Both the position numbers and the translations under genes were made by a program. From positions 38,839,522 through 38,903,521 of the forward strand of contig CM058229.1 in NCBI GenBank assembly GCA_030180135.1: DNA of 64,000 bases, in the 5' to 3' direction. A model generated the notes under the pieces. That model was not told where the DNA came from, made no database searches, and worked only from the letters and a program-made list of their open reading frames with translations. The stretch is from Orychophragmus violaceus (lineage: Eukaryota > Streptophyta > Magnoliopsida > Brassicales > Brassicaceae). Shown piece after piece: positions 9,101 to 20,698 of this stretch. The first letter of the stretch is position 1. Every line of letters starts with the position of its first letter.

Positions 9101-11480
9101 AACATTGAGGAAAGGACAAGTGGAACTGCGAGTCTGGTATGGAGCAATGGTTGCTACATGAGCCGTAGAGATTCTCCACTTGTAGGAGCCTTTCAAGCTT
9201 GGTTTTTGAATTAAGTAATTGCTACTATGTACCTGCTTTAAGCAGAGATGTCTTTCATTTTCTTGTAAAAATTTGGATGTTTTTCATTCTGATAAAAGAC
9301 AAGTTTTGCTCTTTTAATCTTAAAGAAATATCATATGGTAGCACCCCTTTTGATAATGGGTTTTATATCTTAAACCAATGTACGCTTGTATATATAACAT
9401 AAATACCAAACGGTTTAAGTCTGATGACTTGAACTCGATTTTTCCTTAGCATAGTCGTTTTGACCACATAGAGTGAAGCGGATTCAGAAGTTCCATTGTT
9501 ATGGGCTTTAGACTCATTTGATTACAAATCATTTGAGATATGAATTCTGCCTGCTGGGCCAAATGACTAAGGCTTCTTTAGCAGAGCTAAAGAAAAGGGC
9601 CCGAGGCTTATTGGGCCTTACACGTACTCATATTTGTGGCCCGATGAGCATCAATGCCAAAGGAAATCCTTAGTACTTCATTACCTTATTGATGACATCA
9701 ATAAGTATGGTTGTGTTCTTTTGATGAGACACGAGTAGGAATCCTTCGAGGAGTTCCAAAATGAAGTATAGAACCGATTTGACAGAAGTATTGAGATCCT
9801 CGATTAGATCGCGGAGGAAAATATTTGAGTCAAGAATTGGGTGATCATCTAGGTGAGTGTGAAGTCATATCACAGCTCTTTTCTCCTGGAAAACCTAAAT
9901 GGTGTTTCTGAGAAAACGAATCGGACCTTATTAGATATGCTCCGATTAATGATGAGTCACAAGAATCTTCCATTATCCTTTTAAAATACGCTCTAAAATG
10001 AATATGTTTACGCCAAATAGTTTTCTATCAGAATCAGTTGAAAGACACCACATTGTATGTGGACTGGGTAATTTCCAAGTATGTTTTTCTGATTAATTGG
10101 GATTGCAAGGTTTGTGTAAGGCAGTTGTCAACAAACAAACTTGAACCCAAACCTGATAAGGGCTGCTTCGCCGGTTGTCCTAGGGAAACCGAGGCTTAGT
10201 ACTTTTGCAACCAATCCGAGAACAAAGTTTTGTTGTTCGGAACTCTGTTCTTCTAGATAGAAAGCTTCTTTCCAAGAAGAACAGTGGGAGTAAAAGTACA
10301 GCTCGAAGAAATTCGAGAAACACAGGAGGCTGTTCAACCTGTTGAGGGGAGCAGCGGTTGGATCTACAGAGTGTTGTAGGATCTACACCTGTGGAGCCTG
10401 AAATTCGCTGATCCTAATGGATCAGTCACTAAACCGAGGGTGATTCCTCATGACCGATTGTTGTGATTTGTTGATCATTGAAAAGTGACGAGCCTGCGAA
10501 ATTCAAAGAAGCGAAGGTGAGCCCCAATTCCGAAAATTAACCAGGAATGTATGTTAGCTTCACCAATCCATTTCTGGATTGAAGCAAACAACTTGGAGTT
10601 GGAATCTACGTTCTGTTAAAACGGTCAAAAGTTTTGACTTGATCAGGAACGAAAAGGAACCGTGCGTTTTCAAGTAGACTAGTGGGAGCGTAGTTGCATT
10701 TCTCACACTGTATGTATATAAAATACTTAATCTCATAAACGACGTTCCGTCACTTAAGTCTCATGAGACTTGAGTCGGAAGTCATTTTCATCAAAAGACA
10801 TGGGAGAAGCCGCGTGAATTCTTGGAATAAGAATCTATTGATATAGATTAGGTAGGCTAATTGGATCGTGTCAAGAATCCTTATGTTGATAAGGTATTGG
10901 ACAGTTCAAATGTGCTTGATTCCAAGAATGGCTTCACACCAAAGGTCTTGTGGCAATAATCTTAGCAAGATGGAGTGTCTTTGACACTGGCTGAGCTAGT
11001 ATCGATCTTAGCAAGATGAAGTGTCTTGGACACTGGTTGAGCTAGTATCTATGAGTGTAATTCCTTTTGCTTATGCAATAGAATCCATCATGAATGCCAT
11101 ATTTTGCACTCGTCTAGATGCAGCTGACGCATAAAGCATGACGAGAAGATACCAATTTGTTCCGGTAAAAGTCACTGGACAGTTGTAAGGAATATCCCCA
11201 AGAGAAACACTAAGGATAGTTCTTGTTCAACTGAGAAAATTGACGAATCTGTTATGAGTAGTTAGACGGACAAAGATGATTCCCGGTTCCCACCTGGTTA
11301 CGTCTCTTTGTCTGTGTAGCGGCGCTATCTGTTGGAAAGGTTTCCAAGCAGAGGACCGCAGAGTAGTGCTTATTAAATGAATAGCGGTGCAGTTTGTTGG
11401 AAGGGTTCCAAGCAATAACACCGTAGCCTCTCTCACAACCTAAGCACGAGTTTCGTACTGTTGCTGTAGGTACTGGATAT
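9101..11480 (+). pseudogene. Copia B pol remnant (protease, integrase, RT/RNase H fragments)
   Basis: Many stops and frameshifts are present, but successive frames read as copia Pol. A pre-integrase block with SNCYYVPALS is near 9210. A HSRFGHI-like zinc region and integrase core are around 9440-9850. RNase H-like text with two copies of a GGA(V/I)xWK segment lies near 11319 and 11383. The reverse transcriptase palm is not recognisable, so a large part is deleted. A 46-bp tandem duplication lies at 10959-11050. It cannot encode enzymes. Confidence 0.7.
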
Positions 11481-12040
11481 CTGAAGACGTAGTGTTGATT
11501 CTAGTGGGAGTTAAGTTAGTTATGATTTTCAGATAGACATGATTTAGTCATGTTTATAAAAAACTGACGTCAACATTATTTGATTATTGGATAATTAAAT
11601 AATGGTCCCAAGTATTTTATGTTCATTTTATAGGTCATCAAGTTGAGGACTTGATCATGAAACCCTATAAGTAAATGATGACATAAAGTTATGTTTGTCC
11701 CTAGTCGTAGGTTGTTAAAGTGGGACACTAACAACCGTAAAGACTAGCATGTGAGGTGACGTATGACTAAGTATGGAGTCATTGATATGAGTATCAACGT
11801 CAATCACATAGATATGTGTTGGTGAACATATGATCGGACTTGACCCGCTAATGAGAACTCTGCAGGATAGTTATTTCTGTGTCATAAGAGGTTCTCATTA
11901 CGACTATAGAGTACAGTCCTTAGACCTGAGTTCATCATGCTTTCTTGCATATGAATGTGTGCACCTTGACCTTGTCAAACGTCGACCCGTAACAGGCGGC
12001 TATAAAGGCACTGCTCAGGTGTATCATGAAGTGTGTAAAG
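11481..12040 (+). other. Copia B 3' untranslated region, left half
   Basis: No coding sequence is supported. It ends with TAAAG (12036-12040), the target duplication of Athila C. The region resumes at 19700. Confidence 0.65.
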
Positions 12041-13220
12041 TGATAGGTGTATAGTTTTCCCTATTCTACTGCAAGTGCACAGTTAATGCAATCGTAGTAT
12101 ATAAGGTATCGAATCCCACGAGGACTCTCAGTCACACAATAGATTATTAGTAATTCGGATTAAATTAAGCGAAGCAGATGTGAAAGCAGTAAACGAAATA
12201 TCAAAGCGAATCAAGTGAGTTTGTAAGCAAGAGGGCAAAGCGTTAGGTATCAGGAGTTCTCAGGAAATCAGGAACGCAAGCAATCAATCAATCAGGATCC
12301 CATCAATAACTGTTCTAGAACTCAAAACACAGATATAAAATTAACCAAATTCCTTTGCGATAATCCTCTAAGTCTAAGTGCAGCAAACCAAACTTCCGTT
12401 TGCGAGAACTAACAGATTAAACTAGTATTAATTCCAGGTTTGATATGTTCACAATTATTCTAAACCAAACTTTCGTTTGCGAATAGTTTAATTGCTTATC
12501 TAAGTTCTTTCTAGTTAAATTAACCAACTTCCGCTGAATTAATCAACCTAACATCATAATTCTGATTAGCTACTTCAGATTAAGCATTAAGAACAACTTA
12601 GATAAAGAACTGGCAGATATAAATCCTTATTAACTAATTAGAACTGTAATTCTCTGAAATCCCTAATGAGAATCCTTCAACCTAACAGGTAAACTACTCA
12701 GACATGTTCATCGAGACAGAAAACATCATAAGTAGAAAACCAAATATCATAAAAACAGAATAATCAACAGGGGTTCGAAGTCAAGTCTCTTTCGAGAACA
12801 AAACCAGCCCCTAAAATCTCCTAAGAGAATAAAACTTAGTTATCTCTGCTTAGCCTAAACAATGGCTTAAAAACTCTATTTATAACCTAAAACACGAATT
12901 GGGGCTTCTTTGTAAATATCAGGAACTTCTGGGCAGAACTGCAATTTCTTCATTCTTTATTAAACCGCCGTTTGGCCCATCTCGCTGGTGCAACGATCGT
13001 TGCCATAAGTGTGACGATCGATGCTGCTCGGAAATATCAACAGTGAACTTGATCTCTCGGCCAAATACTCCAATTAGCTCCAGAAAATGCTATAATCACC
13101 AAATATGCTCCAAATGTGCTTGTACCTAATAAATACCTGAAAAGACTCTAAAACATAGTAAAAGACTCGATAAATGACACACATACCATGGTTAAAATCC
13201 CTAAAATCCATGGTATATCA
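12041..13220 (-). repeat. 3' LTR of Athila C
   Basis: On the + strand it runs TGATAGGTGT...TGGTATATCA. One palindrome pair has cores at 12994 and 13015. A terminal 8-bp inverted repeat TACCATGG/CCATGGTA (13184-13191 and 13208-13215) marks its transcriptional 5' end. The adjacent 13221-13235 is the complement of the polypurine tract. Confidence 0.93.
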
Positions 13221-14595
13221 ACTCCCCCACACTTAGCTCTTGCTTGCCCTCAAGCAAGACAAAGAACTAAATGTAGTCAAGAGGTTTGAAAACTTTCAGA
13301 AACTCTTTTTGTCATAGAAGCTTACAATACTCAGATTCCCCTTAGTAAACCACTGAAAGAATCAATCACAGGATATCAAGACCAACATGTACTTCCCCCA
13401 CACTTAGCAACTGTCCCAGGTAAACTCCACAATCATATTCAAGCATTCAAATTCTCCCTACTGACTTCTGCAAGTATTTAAGTGCGGTCTCACCTAAGGA
13501 GTATCGATCTAAAGGCACATGGATTCTTACCTAATCAGCTCTAGACCACCATACTATCTTTCTCTAGTCCCTTTCTTCTCTTTCCCTTCTTTAACAACTG
13601 ATTTTTCCCACATTGGGTATCATTTTATTTTTTTTATCAGTGTTCTTCCCGTTATGGGGTGTACTTTGGACACATTCCATGGATCACATGAGAGAAAATA
13701 GTGTTTGCTACCATTCCCATGACCACTTCGGAGTTACTAACTCATCCTCAGTTTATTATCTTTTTTTTTTTTTTTTTTACTTTATAGAAGGGGAGAAGGG
13801 GACTAAATAGGACAGGTTTACAGGCTGTGTCAGAACTAACAGGGAATCCGACATAAAGTATACCAAGCCCTTAGGTGAGAAAATCTAAGTCAGTATTAGG
13901 GGTGAAGTCAGTAAAGGATCCTCTGGTACCTGAAGTGATATGGGTGTTCCCAGTAGGTTGATCTGTGATGGGGTTTTCTAATAGTCAGAGATAGATCCTG
14001 CAACTTCATCCCAATGGTTACTTAAGTTCCTGCAAGTCTTGTAAATCTCCTCAGAAAATCATAGTTTCTTACTTAAACAGTTTTGACTCAATAAAACAAA
14101 ATTTTTGAAAAACAGACTGACTCTTAAGAAAACAAAAAGATATAAGTCAGTAGCACCTCCCCCACACTTAAGACACACTGTCCCCAGTAGTGTCAAGCGA
14201 AGGATTGGTAAAAAGAAAGAAAAATTATTAATGGATGTTTTAGTTCTTTCGGGTTTTACCTCTGTCGCTCATGCATCGATCGTTGCACTAAGTGCATCGA
14301 CCGTTGCTTGGCGATTTTTCGTTGAGTGTCGATCGTTGCTCAAAGCAGCAACGATCGTTACAATGCGCATATCGGATCAGTCAGCAAGTTAGCAGGTTAG
14401 TCCGTCGGTTTATGTCAATTTTCAATCCTGCGAGCTGAAAACACTAGAAACACCGTGAAATCGAAACAACAAATATGTCTGATCAAGCATAACCATCCAA
14501 ACATAGCAAATCCTAAAAATAAATGGAAAACAAAAGTGCAAGAAAAGATAAAAAGTCAGAATACAGAACCGAAACTCTGAACATGGGGATCACTC
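13221..14595 (-). other. Athila C 3' untranslated region with three polypurine tracts
   Basis: The complement of AAGTGTGGGGGAG-type tracts occurs at 13221-13235 (abutting the LTR), 13391-13406 and 14156-14170. The hairpin TTGCTTG-CCCT-CAAGCAA is at 13240-13257. Palindrome pairs have cores at 14277/14298 and 14330/14352. A T-rich run is at 13761-13778. An ORF antisense to the element (13613-13810, + strand) resembles antisense ORFs at the same place in E and F, but I treat it as non-coding. Confidence 0.75.
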
Positions 14596-16125
14596 TCACT
14601 CGCTCTCATCATCTATCCCACCATACCGTGCATCGTCATCGGCTGCCTCAGCTGCGGGATCAGTATCAGTCGGGGAAGGAGGAGTCGGGGATCGATGTCT
14701 GCGTCGAGAAACGTGTACGGGCTGATGGACCTGTGGTGGCCTCCTGGAGCTGCAAGTGCGCATGAAGTTCCAAACAACTCGAAACATGCCATCGGATCTC
14801 TCTCTCCACTCGGCATCAGAATAAGCACCGTAAGGCATCGTAGGCTCTGGAAAAGGACCTACATCGTCGACTGGGGCAGGCGCTGGCGCAGAGGAGGACG
14901 AAGCTCTCGCAGAAGGCTCTCCCAGCGGATGAGCCATAGTAGGTACTGCACATCGATCTCTAGCGGAAGGGTGGAAGCTCAAATCATCAATGGTATCGAT
15001 CCGAGTGTACCTGGCAGCAGGAAGATCGATGCCATACTGTGTATTCTCAGGGTCGTAGTACACCCACACTCGCCCCTCCTTCAGCCACGTAGCACTTTGC
15101 AAGTGACTGAGATCCAAGAACTCGCGCTCAGTAACGCACTCTATACCCCCCATAGGGATCCTGCAGTGTCTGAAAATTGGAGTGAGAAGACTCCCTACTG
15201 TCTCCTTGCGCGCGCCTTCATAAGGCTTCTTCTGCAGCTCGCAAAGGTGATGGGCAAATACAGCTCCTAGGTTTACCTTCTCAGCCGGGTTCCTCACATC
15301 AGTACCCCTGAACTGCTCCCTCAGCCCTCTGAATAAAATCTCCATCTCGGTCTTGCGCATCTTGTTCGCCTCATGCTTGCACAATAAAGTGCGTCCCAAG
15401 ATACGCAAGACATATCTGAGAACCGGATGCCTAACCTGAATCACTGGTGTAAGCCGTGAGTGATACTGTCCACCTCCAATGTACTCCCAGAAATCACGAG
15501 CCTCTGGTGGTTCCCACGGAAGGGATAAATCGGTGCGTGGCTGCGTGGTGCTGAACCCGTAGATCTTACAGATATCGAGAAGGGGCACTCGATACCTTGC
15601 TCCGAGACACATGAAAGTGAAGGTGCCTCCTTGGGCATTCCTGCTCTCTGGGTTTGGGTATACAACCCTGCACGTGGCAAGCAACTGCCTCACAAGCTCT
15701 GGGTACAAATCGTAAGGCTGCATTGGCATTGTCCCCAGACCAATACCTCTGCACAGCTCCATCACCTTCTTGTCCATTCCGAGACTCTTGCAGGTTGAGT
15801 AATCAGCGAACTTTGTTGGCGCTATCTCCATACCACACCAACCATTATACAGCAAGGTATCGTATTCATCCCAGTACTCGTGTAGCGGCCTCTCTGTGAA
15901 GTCAACTGATTTTAGTATCCCCTTAATAGAACCGCTCCAGATGCGATCAGACTCAATCAAAACTTTCTCTGGCCTTGGCCATGGCTGTCCTATGGTCGCA
16001 TGAACCAAATTATACGGCTGTGGAGGATCTGATTCCCTGTGTAACCATTCTGGTGGCGGAATGTATTGTCGTGAGGCGCTTGCAGCTTGTGCTCGTTTCT
16101 TGCGGGGTTGATTCCGGGTTGCCAT
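14596..16125 (-). CDS. ATHILA ORF-1 family protein
   Basis: The 509-residue frame is intact. The first ATG is at 16125 (MATRNQPRKKR); a longer frame to 16149 would need a TTG start. A basic N-terminus is followed by a conserved block (LHEYWDEYDTLLYN, then IAPTKFADYSTCKSLGMDKK, and FMCLGARYRVPLLDICKIYG), a second block (VRHPVLRYVLRILGRTLLCK, LGAVFAHHL) and a low-complexity Ser/Ala/Pro tail with Arg runs and an acidic end. I recognise the pattern of the Arabidopsis Athila ORF1 family. I see no signal peptide, transmembrane helix or catalytic motif, and the function is unknown. It lies downstream of the gag-like ORF, with the usual intervening pol absent. The open frame fits the youth of the insertion. 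Confidence 0.8.
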   Translation of the reverse strand: MATRNQPRKKRAQAASASRQYIPPPEWLHRESDPPQPYNLVHATIGQPWPRPEKVLIESDRIWSGSIKGILKSVDFTERPLHEYWDEYDTLLYNGWCGMEIAPTKFADYSTCKSLGMDKKVMELCRGIGLGTMPMQPYDLYPELVRQLLATCRVVYPNPESRNAQGGTFTFMCLGARYRVPLLDICKIYGFSTTQPRTDLSLPWEPPEARDFWEYIGGGQYHSRLTPVIQVRHPVLRYVLRILGRTLLCKHEANKMRKTEMEILFRGLREQFRGTDVRNPAEKVNLGAVFAHHLCELQKKPYEGARKETVGSLLTPIFRHCRIPMGGIECVTEREFLDLSHLQSATWLKEGRVWVYYDPENTQYGIDLPAARYTRIDTIDDLSFHPSARDRCAVPTMAHPLGEPSARASSSSAPAPAPVDDVGPFPEPTMPYGAYSDAEWRERSDGMFRVVWNFMRTCSSRRPPQVHQPVHVSRRRHRSPTPPSPTDTDPAAEAADDDARYGGIDDESE

Positions 16126-16987
16126 CTGCAAAACAGAAAATTTGAACAAATTAGTCTCGGCAACTCTCTGTTGAATCGTCGTGCAACGACCGTTGCACTA
16201 AGGTAGCGATCGTTGCAGGGCGATTCCGTGTAATCGAACATTTCCCCAGAATCGTCGAGTAACGACCGTTGCATCAAAGGCAGCGATCGTTGCAGGGCGA
16301 TTCTGGCCGCAATCAACAGTCAACAAATTTCGTTCCAAATCATGCAATCAATCACACAGTCGGCAACAATATATCATCTAGCAACCTAAATCATACCTAT
16401 TTGGGCATGCATTGATCAATTTCGGCTCAAAAATCTAACAATCTAGAACCCCTAAAACCCCAATCCGAAAGCTTGAAAATTGAAGAACATTACCTTGATT
16501 TCTTGAGATATGGCTAAAGGAAATGGATTGGTCGGTTAAAAACGAGTGAAATAGAACTTGAAAACGGGAAATTTGATGGAGAAATGGTGTTTTTCGGGTA
16601 GAGGCTCGGAGTGTCGACCAAAGGAGTTTTGAGAAGAAAAAGAGAAAATAGGGTTTTAAGGTAACTTACCTGGTCGTGGCTGCAACGATCGTTGCAGGGC
16701 AGCAACGATCGATGCTGGTTGAATCTAATCGATTCCGGTTTAGGGACATGTACCTTAATTTTCGATTAAGACCAATTGCAACGACCGTTGCACATGTGAG
16801 CAACGATCGTTACTCCTCTCCAGACTTGGTTCTGTATCTGAAAAACTTAGTAAAAACAAATAAAAACGTGAAATCATAAGAAAAACACTAAAAATGAAAA
16901 AGAAAAATAGTTAAACCTAACAGTGGGTTGCCTCCCACTCAGCGCTTGTTTTAAGTCATTAGCTTGACTTTTGGAAAGGGGTCAGAC
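16126..16987 (-). other. Athila C intergenic region between gag-like ORF and ORF1
   Basis: No coding region is supported. Four palindrome pairs have cores at 16187/16207, 16263/16284, 16686/16706 and 16782/16804. A hairpin AGTGGG-TTGCCT-CCCACT lies at 16922-16939, only 49 bp beyond the end of the gag-like ORF. The same hairpin follows the pol stop codon in element F (26711-26728), so its position marks where pol has been removed. Confidence 0.7.
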
Positions 16988-18337
16988 TCATGGAGGTTTC
17001 AACAGAGACTTTGAGTGTCTCTGTGAATGCCTTATCATCCATGGTGGTGTGTAAGCAGTAGCAGCATGATGTCGTCCAAGGAACGTCGGGAGGAATGTAG
17101 GGTGAGATTGACACTTGGGTGTTTTAACGCTCTTTCCTGCATTCAAAATAGTGGAGTCAGGAGGCTTAAACTTAGAGGTTTTATGCTTTACCTTTGGCAA
17201 AGATTTGATGTTCGGGGCCTTTTGTTTATGAGTAGCTTTAGGTCTTGATGATGCTAGAATAGGCTCTTGTGGAACCACCATCTTCTTGTCAACCACCAAT
17301 GTGCGCTGAGCCATATTTGTAGATTTAACGGGAGCTTTTGGGAATGGCAACGGAGGTTTGTAGGCTCCTTCCTTAGCAGGTTCTCGAGATTTGGGTGAAA
17401 CTGGTTCCTTTCGGGATGCAACGATCGGTGCGTGTGATGCAACGATCGGTGCTGTCGTCTCAACTCGGGTTTCAACTGTAGTCTCGGGTTTATCTGTTTC
17501 TTGGTCCATTCCAGCCATCTCAGACTCAAATTTCTCTTCTTGGCTCGGTCCTGTTTCAATCTGGACTATCCAAGTCAAAAGATCCATGTCAATCTCTGCT
17601 GAGTCAGGTGCATCGAAGCTTTCGAGCTCTGGTAATTCAACATCAAATCCCCCTCTGTCTTCCACAAATCCCACAGCTTTAACTGCTAGACATGATCCAT
17701 GATCCATTTGTGTGTGATCCTGAGTGAGAATGTTGCTGTCAGGAGCTTCATGAGAATCCTTTGTTGGGGTAGAACTTGGAATTTGATCCATCTGTGTGTC
17801 CAGCTGCTTTATACGAGTGCTCAAGGATTCAAATTTCTCATTCAAATTAGTGTACAGGTTCTCTAGCTTCGAGCTGAAAGAAGTTGAGTTCTGCTGTTGC
17901 CTTTCAATTGTTTGCTCTAACATCATCTCCAGTTTGCTCCTTTGTGTAGGAGATGCCAGATTAGAAGTATAATTGTGGTCTCCTGATCCCAGAGCGTGCC
18001 TAGAACCCTGCCTTTGCTGATGTTCCAAGGTATGTCTATAAGAGTCGGCTCCAGCCATGTAGCGTACCTCTGCAAACTTATCAGTGTTTGCCTCTGCTCG
18101 GAACTGTCTCTCCCTAAGTAAGATGTCGTGGATGTCATCTATCTTATGTTGCATATCAGCTACTTGCCCAACCAATACATGGTAATCTGGTAAGATGGGG
18201 TTTCCTTCCCTATCTATTTTCTGACCTTTTGCGTTGCATATGTGACCCTCTTGGTCTCGTAAAACGCCGTTTTCACCTTGAATCAAAATCAAAGGTTCCA
18301 TGGCGCGGAACCTACCGAACGTCTCAGATCTCAGCAT
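16988..18337 (-). CDS. Gag-derived ORF of Athila C (capsid region apparently missing)
   Basis: The 449-residue frame has its first ATG at 18337; MEPL at 18301 is an alternative start. The N-terminus (GVLRDQEGHICNAKGQKIDR) and a helical segment around residues 165-200 (NLYTNLNEKFESLSTRIKQL) resemble the start and the late part of Athila/Tat Gag proteins as I remember them. A capsid domain and zinc knuckle are not visible. The C-terminal third is rich in Lys, Pro, Thr and Ser. One palindrome pair (cores 17422 and 17443) lies in frame and encodes a repeated APIVAS motif near residues 296-308. The frame ends shortly before the conserved post-pol hairpin. A Gag-related RNA-binding or packaging role is inference from position. 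Confidence 0.6.
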   Translation of the reverse strand: MLRSETFGRFRAMEPLILIQGENGVLRDQEGHICNAKGQKIDREGNPILPDYHVLVGQVADMQHKIDDIHDILLRERQFRAEANTDKFAEVRYMAGADSYRHTLEHQQRQGSRHALGSGDHNYTSNLASPTQRSKLEMMLEQTIERQQQNSTSFSSKLENLYTNLNEKFESLSTRIKQLDTQMDQIPSSTPTKDSHEAPDSNILTQDHTQMDHGSCLAVKAVGFVEDRGGFDVELPELESFDAPDSAEIDMDLLTWIVQIETGPSQEEKFESEMAGMDQETDKPETTVETRVETTAPIVASHAPIVASRKEPVSPKSREPAKEGAYKPPLPFPKAPVKSTNMAQRTLVVDKKMVVPQEPILASSRPKATHKQKAPNIKSLPKVKHKTSKFKPPDSTILNAGKSVKTPKCQSHPTFLPTFLGRHHAATAYTPPWMIRHSQRHSKSLLKPP

Positions 18338-18500
18338 CGCTGTCTTCGCCTAGTGTCGATCGTTGCAAGGCGAGCAACGATCGATGCAGTGCGATTTCCT
18401 GAAATCCCAAAAATCAAAAACGTGAGTAAACAAGAAAATTAAAAAGAATGCTTAGTCTAAATCCTAGTACTAAATCTATCGGTGAACTCAAAGAATCCCC
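18338..18500 (-). other. Athila C leader
   Basis: This is a short leader between the primer site and the gag-like ATG. It contains one palindrome pair (cores 18357 and 18378) about 20 bp upstream of the start codon. Confidence 0.65.
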
Positions 18501-18519
18501 GGCAACGGCGCCAAAAACT
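18501..18519 (-). other. Athila C primer binding site (tRNA-Asp type)
   Basis: The complement reads AGTTTTTGGCGCCGTTGCC, beginning one base inside the LTR edge. TGGCGCCGTTGCC is the primer site I associate with the Asp tRNA used by Athila and Tat elements. It sets the - orientation and separates this element from the initiator-Met-primed elements in the window. Confidence 0.85.
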
Positions 18520-19699
18520 TGATAGGTGTATAGTTTTCCCTATTCTACTGCAAGTGCACAGTTAATGCAATCGTAGTATATAAGGTATCGAATCCCACGA
18601 GGACTCTCAGTCACACAATAGATTATTAGTAATTCGGATTAAATTAAGCGAAGCAGATGTGAAAGCAGTAAACGAAATATCAAAGCGAATCAAGTGAGTT
18701 TGTAAGCAAGAGGGCAAAGCGTTAGGTATCAGGAGTTCTCAGGAAATCAGGAACGCAAGCAATCAATCAATCAGGATCCCATCAATAACTGTTCTAGAAC
18801 TCAAAACACAGATATAGAATTAACCAAATTCCTTTGCGATAATCCTCTAAGTCTAAGTGCAGCAAACCAAACTTCCGTTTGCGAGAACTAACAGATTAAA
18901 CTAGCATTAATTCCAGGTTTGATATGTTCACAATTATTCTAAACCAAACTTTCGTTTGCGAATAGTTTAATTGCTTATCTAAGTTCTTTCTAGTTAAATT
19001 AACCAACTTCCGCTGAATTAATCAACCTAACATCATAATTCTGATTAGCTACTTCAGATTAAGCATTAAGAACAACTTAGATAAAGAACTGGCAGATATA
19101 AATCCTTATTAACTAATTAGAACTGTAATTCTCTGAAATCCCTAATGAGAATCCTTCAACCTAACAGGTAAACTACTCAGACATGTTCATCGAGACAGAA
19201 AACATCATAAGTAGAAAACCAAATATCATAAAAACAGAATAATCAACAGGGGTTCGAAGTCAAGTCTCTTTCGAGAACAAAACCAGCCCCTAAAATCTCC
19301 TAAGAGAATAAAACTTAGTTATCTCTGCTTAGCCTAAACAATGGCTTAAAAACTCTATTTATAACCTAAAACACGAATTGGGGCTTCTTTGTAAATATCA
19401 GGAACTTCTGGGCAGAACTGCAATTTCTTCATTCTTTATTAAACCGTCGTTTGGCCCATCTCGCTGGTGCAACGATCGTTGCCATAAGTGTGACGATCGA
19501 TGCTGCTCGGAAATATCAACAGTGAACTTGATCTCTCGGCCAAATACTCCAATTAGCTCCAGAAAATGCTATAATCACCAAATATGCTCCAAATGTGCTT
19601 GTACCTAATAAATACCTGAAAAGACTCTAAAACATAGTAAAAGACTCGATAAATGACACACATACCATGGTTAAAATCCCTAAAATCCATGGTATATCA
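18520..19699 (-). repeat. 5' LTR of Athila C
   Basis: It is 1180 bp and nearly identical to the 3' copy at 12041-13220. The palindrome pair has cores at 19473 and 19494. It is followed by the TAAAG duplication at 19700-19704. Confidence 0.93.
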
Positions 19700-19973
19700 T
19701 AAAGGAACAGGGATGGAACAAGATGGGATTTGTCCCTCCTGAATAACGGGAGATAAATATCTCAGGGCCCATCGAAGATTTTATACTGAGAAAATGCATG
19801 GTCGTGCTCAAACGAGGTGATTGTCAGTCGTTTGTTTTATCAGTATAGATCAGGAGTTCGATGAACATGATGTTGGCTATAATAAGGATGACACAGTTTC
19901 TTGCCTTATGCCATATCGAGATATAGCGATAAAGGGATTATGGGAATAGATGATTCCAGTACAAGTGGGAGAT
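19700..19973 (+). other. Copia B 3' untranslated region, right half, and polypurine tract
   Basis: This continues the region interrupted at 12040. It ends in AAGTGGGAGA (about 19963-19972), the polypurine tract immediately before the 3' LTR. Confidence 0.75.
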
Positions 19974-20698
19974 TGTTGGGATTATGTCCTGAAATCATAT
20001 TGTACTTACTCCATGTGATAGTTGTATTGTCGAGATCGGACAATTCATGTGATACTGGGTAATCATAATGTTTTGCTAGAAACCTCTTATGACAAATGAG
20101 TTGCAACTCATTTCCAGTATCGTGTGAACCTACAGGGTTACACACCTAAGAAAGTTGGATAGACTTTGTATGGGATTGATCATTGGCATATGATCCGATC
20201 AATGTGTATTGGATACACATTGAATTGAGTTTTGAAGAGATGTGTCGATCGATGCAATGAGTGTGTCGATCGACGCAGGTTTTCGAAAGGGTGTGTCGAT
20301 CGATACAGTTAGTGTGTCGATTGATTCACATTGGGCCTCAAGACTGACGTTTCGAGTTAATGACTTAAATGAGTCGGGTTTGATCCGACGGTCGTTTTCG
20401 ATCATCCCAGGACGATATATAAAGTCTTAGATGATCGACCTGAGCCCTAGCCGTCGTTGTTGCTTCTCAGAGAGAAAGCAGAGACACAACAACTCACAGA
20501 TCCCCAGGAGATCCGATTCCCGGCACTAGCATCCCGGTGGATTCCAGCTTGTGTGCGTGTGGACTGAAGTAGAGGCGCAGCATCTGAGGCGTTCTCGATC
20601 TCGTTTATCTGACTCTATTCCGCTGCCAATCTCCAGGTAAACACGAGGTCAGTTCTTAGATTCAATCACCTATACCCTGGATCCTATGGATTACAACA
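19974..20698 (+). repeat. 3' LTR of copia B
   Basis: It is 725 bp with the same termini as the 5' copy. Palindrome cores are at 20246, 20267, 20297 and 20318; the last is mutated to CGATTG. The GCCAA duplication follows at 20699-20703. Confidence 0.93.

Larger units (their letters stand above)
12041..19699 (-). mobile_element. Athila C: complete but pol-less Ty3/Gypsy element, recent insertion
   Basis: Two LTRs of 1180 bp each are flanked by a perfect TAAAG duplication (12036-12040 and 19700-19704). On the - strand the order is 5' LTR, tRNA-Asp-type primer site, gag-like ORF, conserved hairpin, ORF1, 3' region with purine tracts, 3' LTR. I find only three differences between the LTRs by eye (near 12358, 12424 and 12967), about 0.25 percent, so insertion is recent. 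No reverse transcriptase, RNase H or integrase coding sequence is present, so mobility would need enzymes in trans. Confidence 0.93.
5863..20698 (+). mobile_element. Copia B: Ty1/copia element nested in copia A and split by Athila C
   Basis: The two LTRs begin TGTTGGGATTATG and end ATTACAACA, and are flanked by a perfect 5-bp duplication GCCAA (5858-5862 and 20699-20703). A primer site TGGTATCAGAGCC complementary to initiator Met tRNA follows the 5' LTR. A purine-rich tract precedes the 3' LTR. Without Athila C the element is about 7.2 kb. The LTRs differ by roughly 20 substitutions plus a 22-bp and a 10-bp length difference, so this insertion is clearly older than C. The gag frame is intact but pol is degenerate. 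Confidence 0.92.

Noticed and set aside
14695..15270. 191-codon + strand ORF opposite Athila C ORF1
   Set aside because: It is the antisense shadow of ORF1 with no recognisable domain.
16126..16149. N-terminal extension of Athila C ORF1 to 16149
   Set aside because: It would begin with TTG; the ATG at 16125 gives the expected basic N-terminus.
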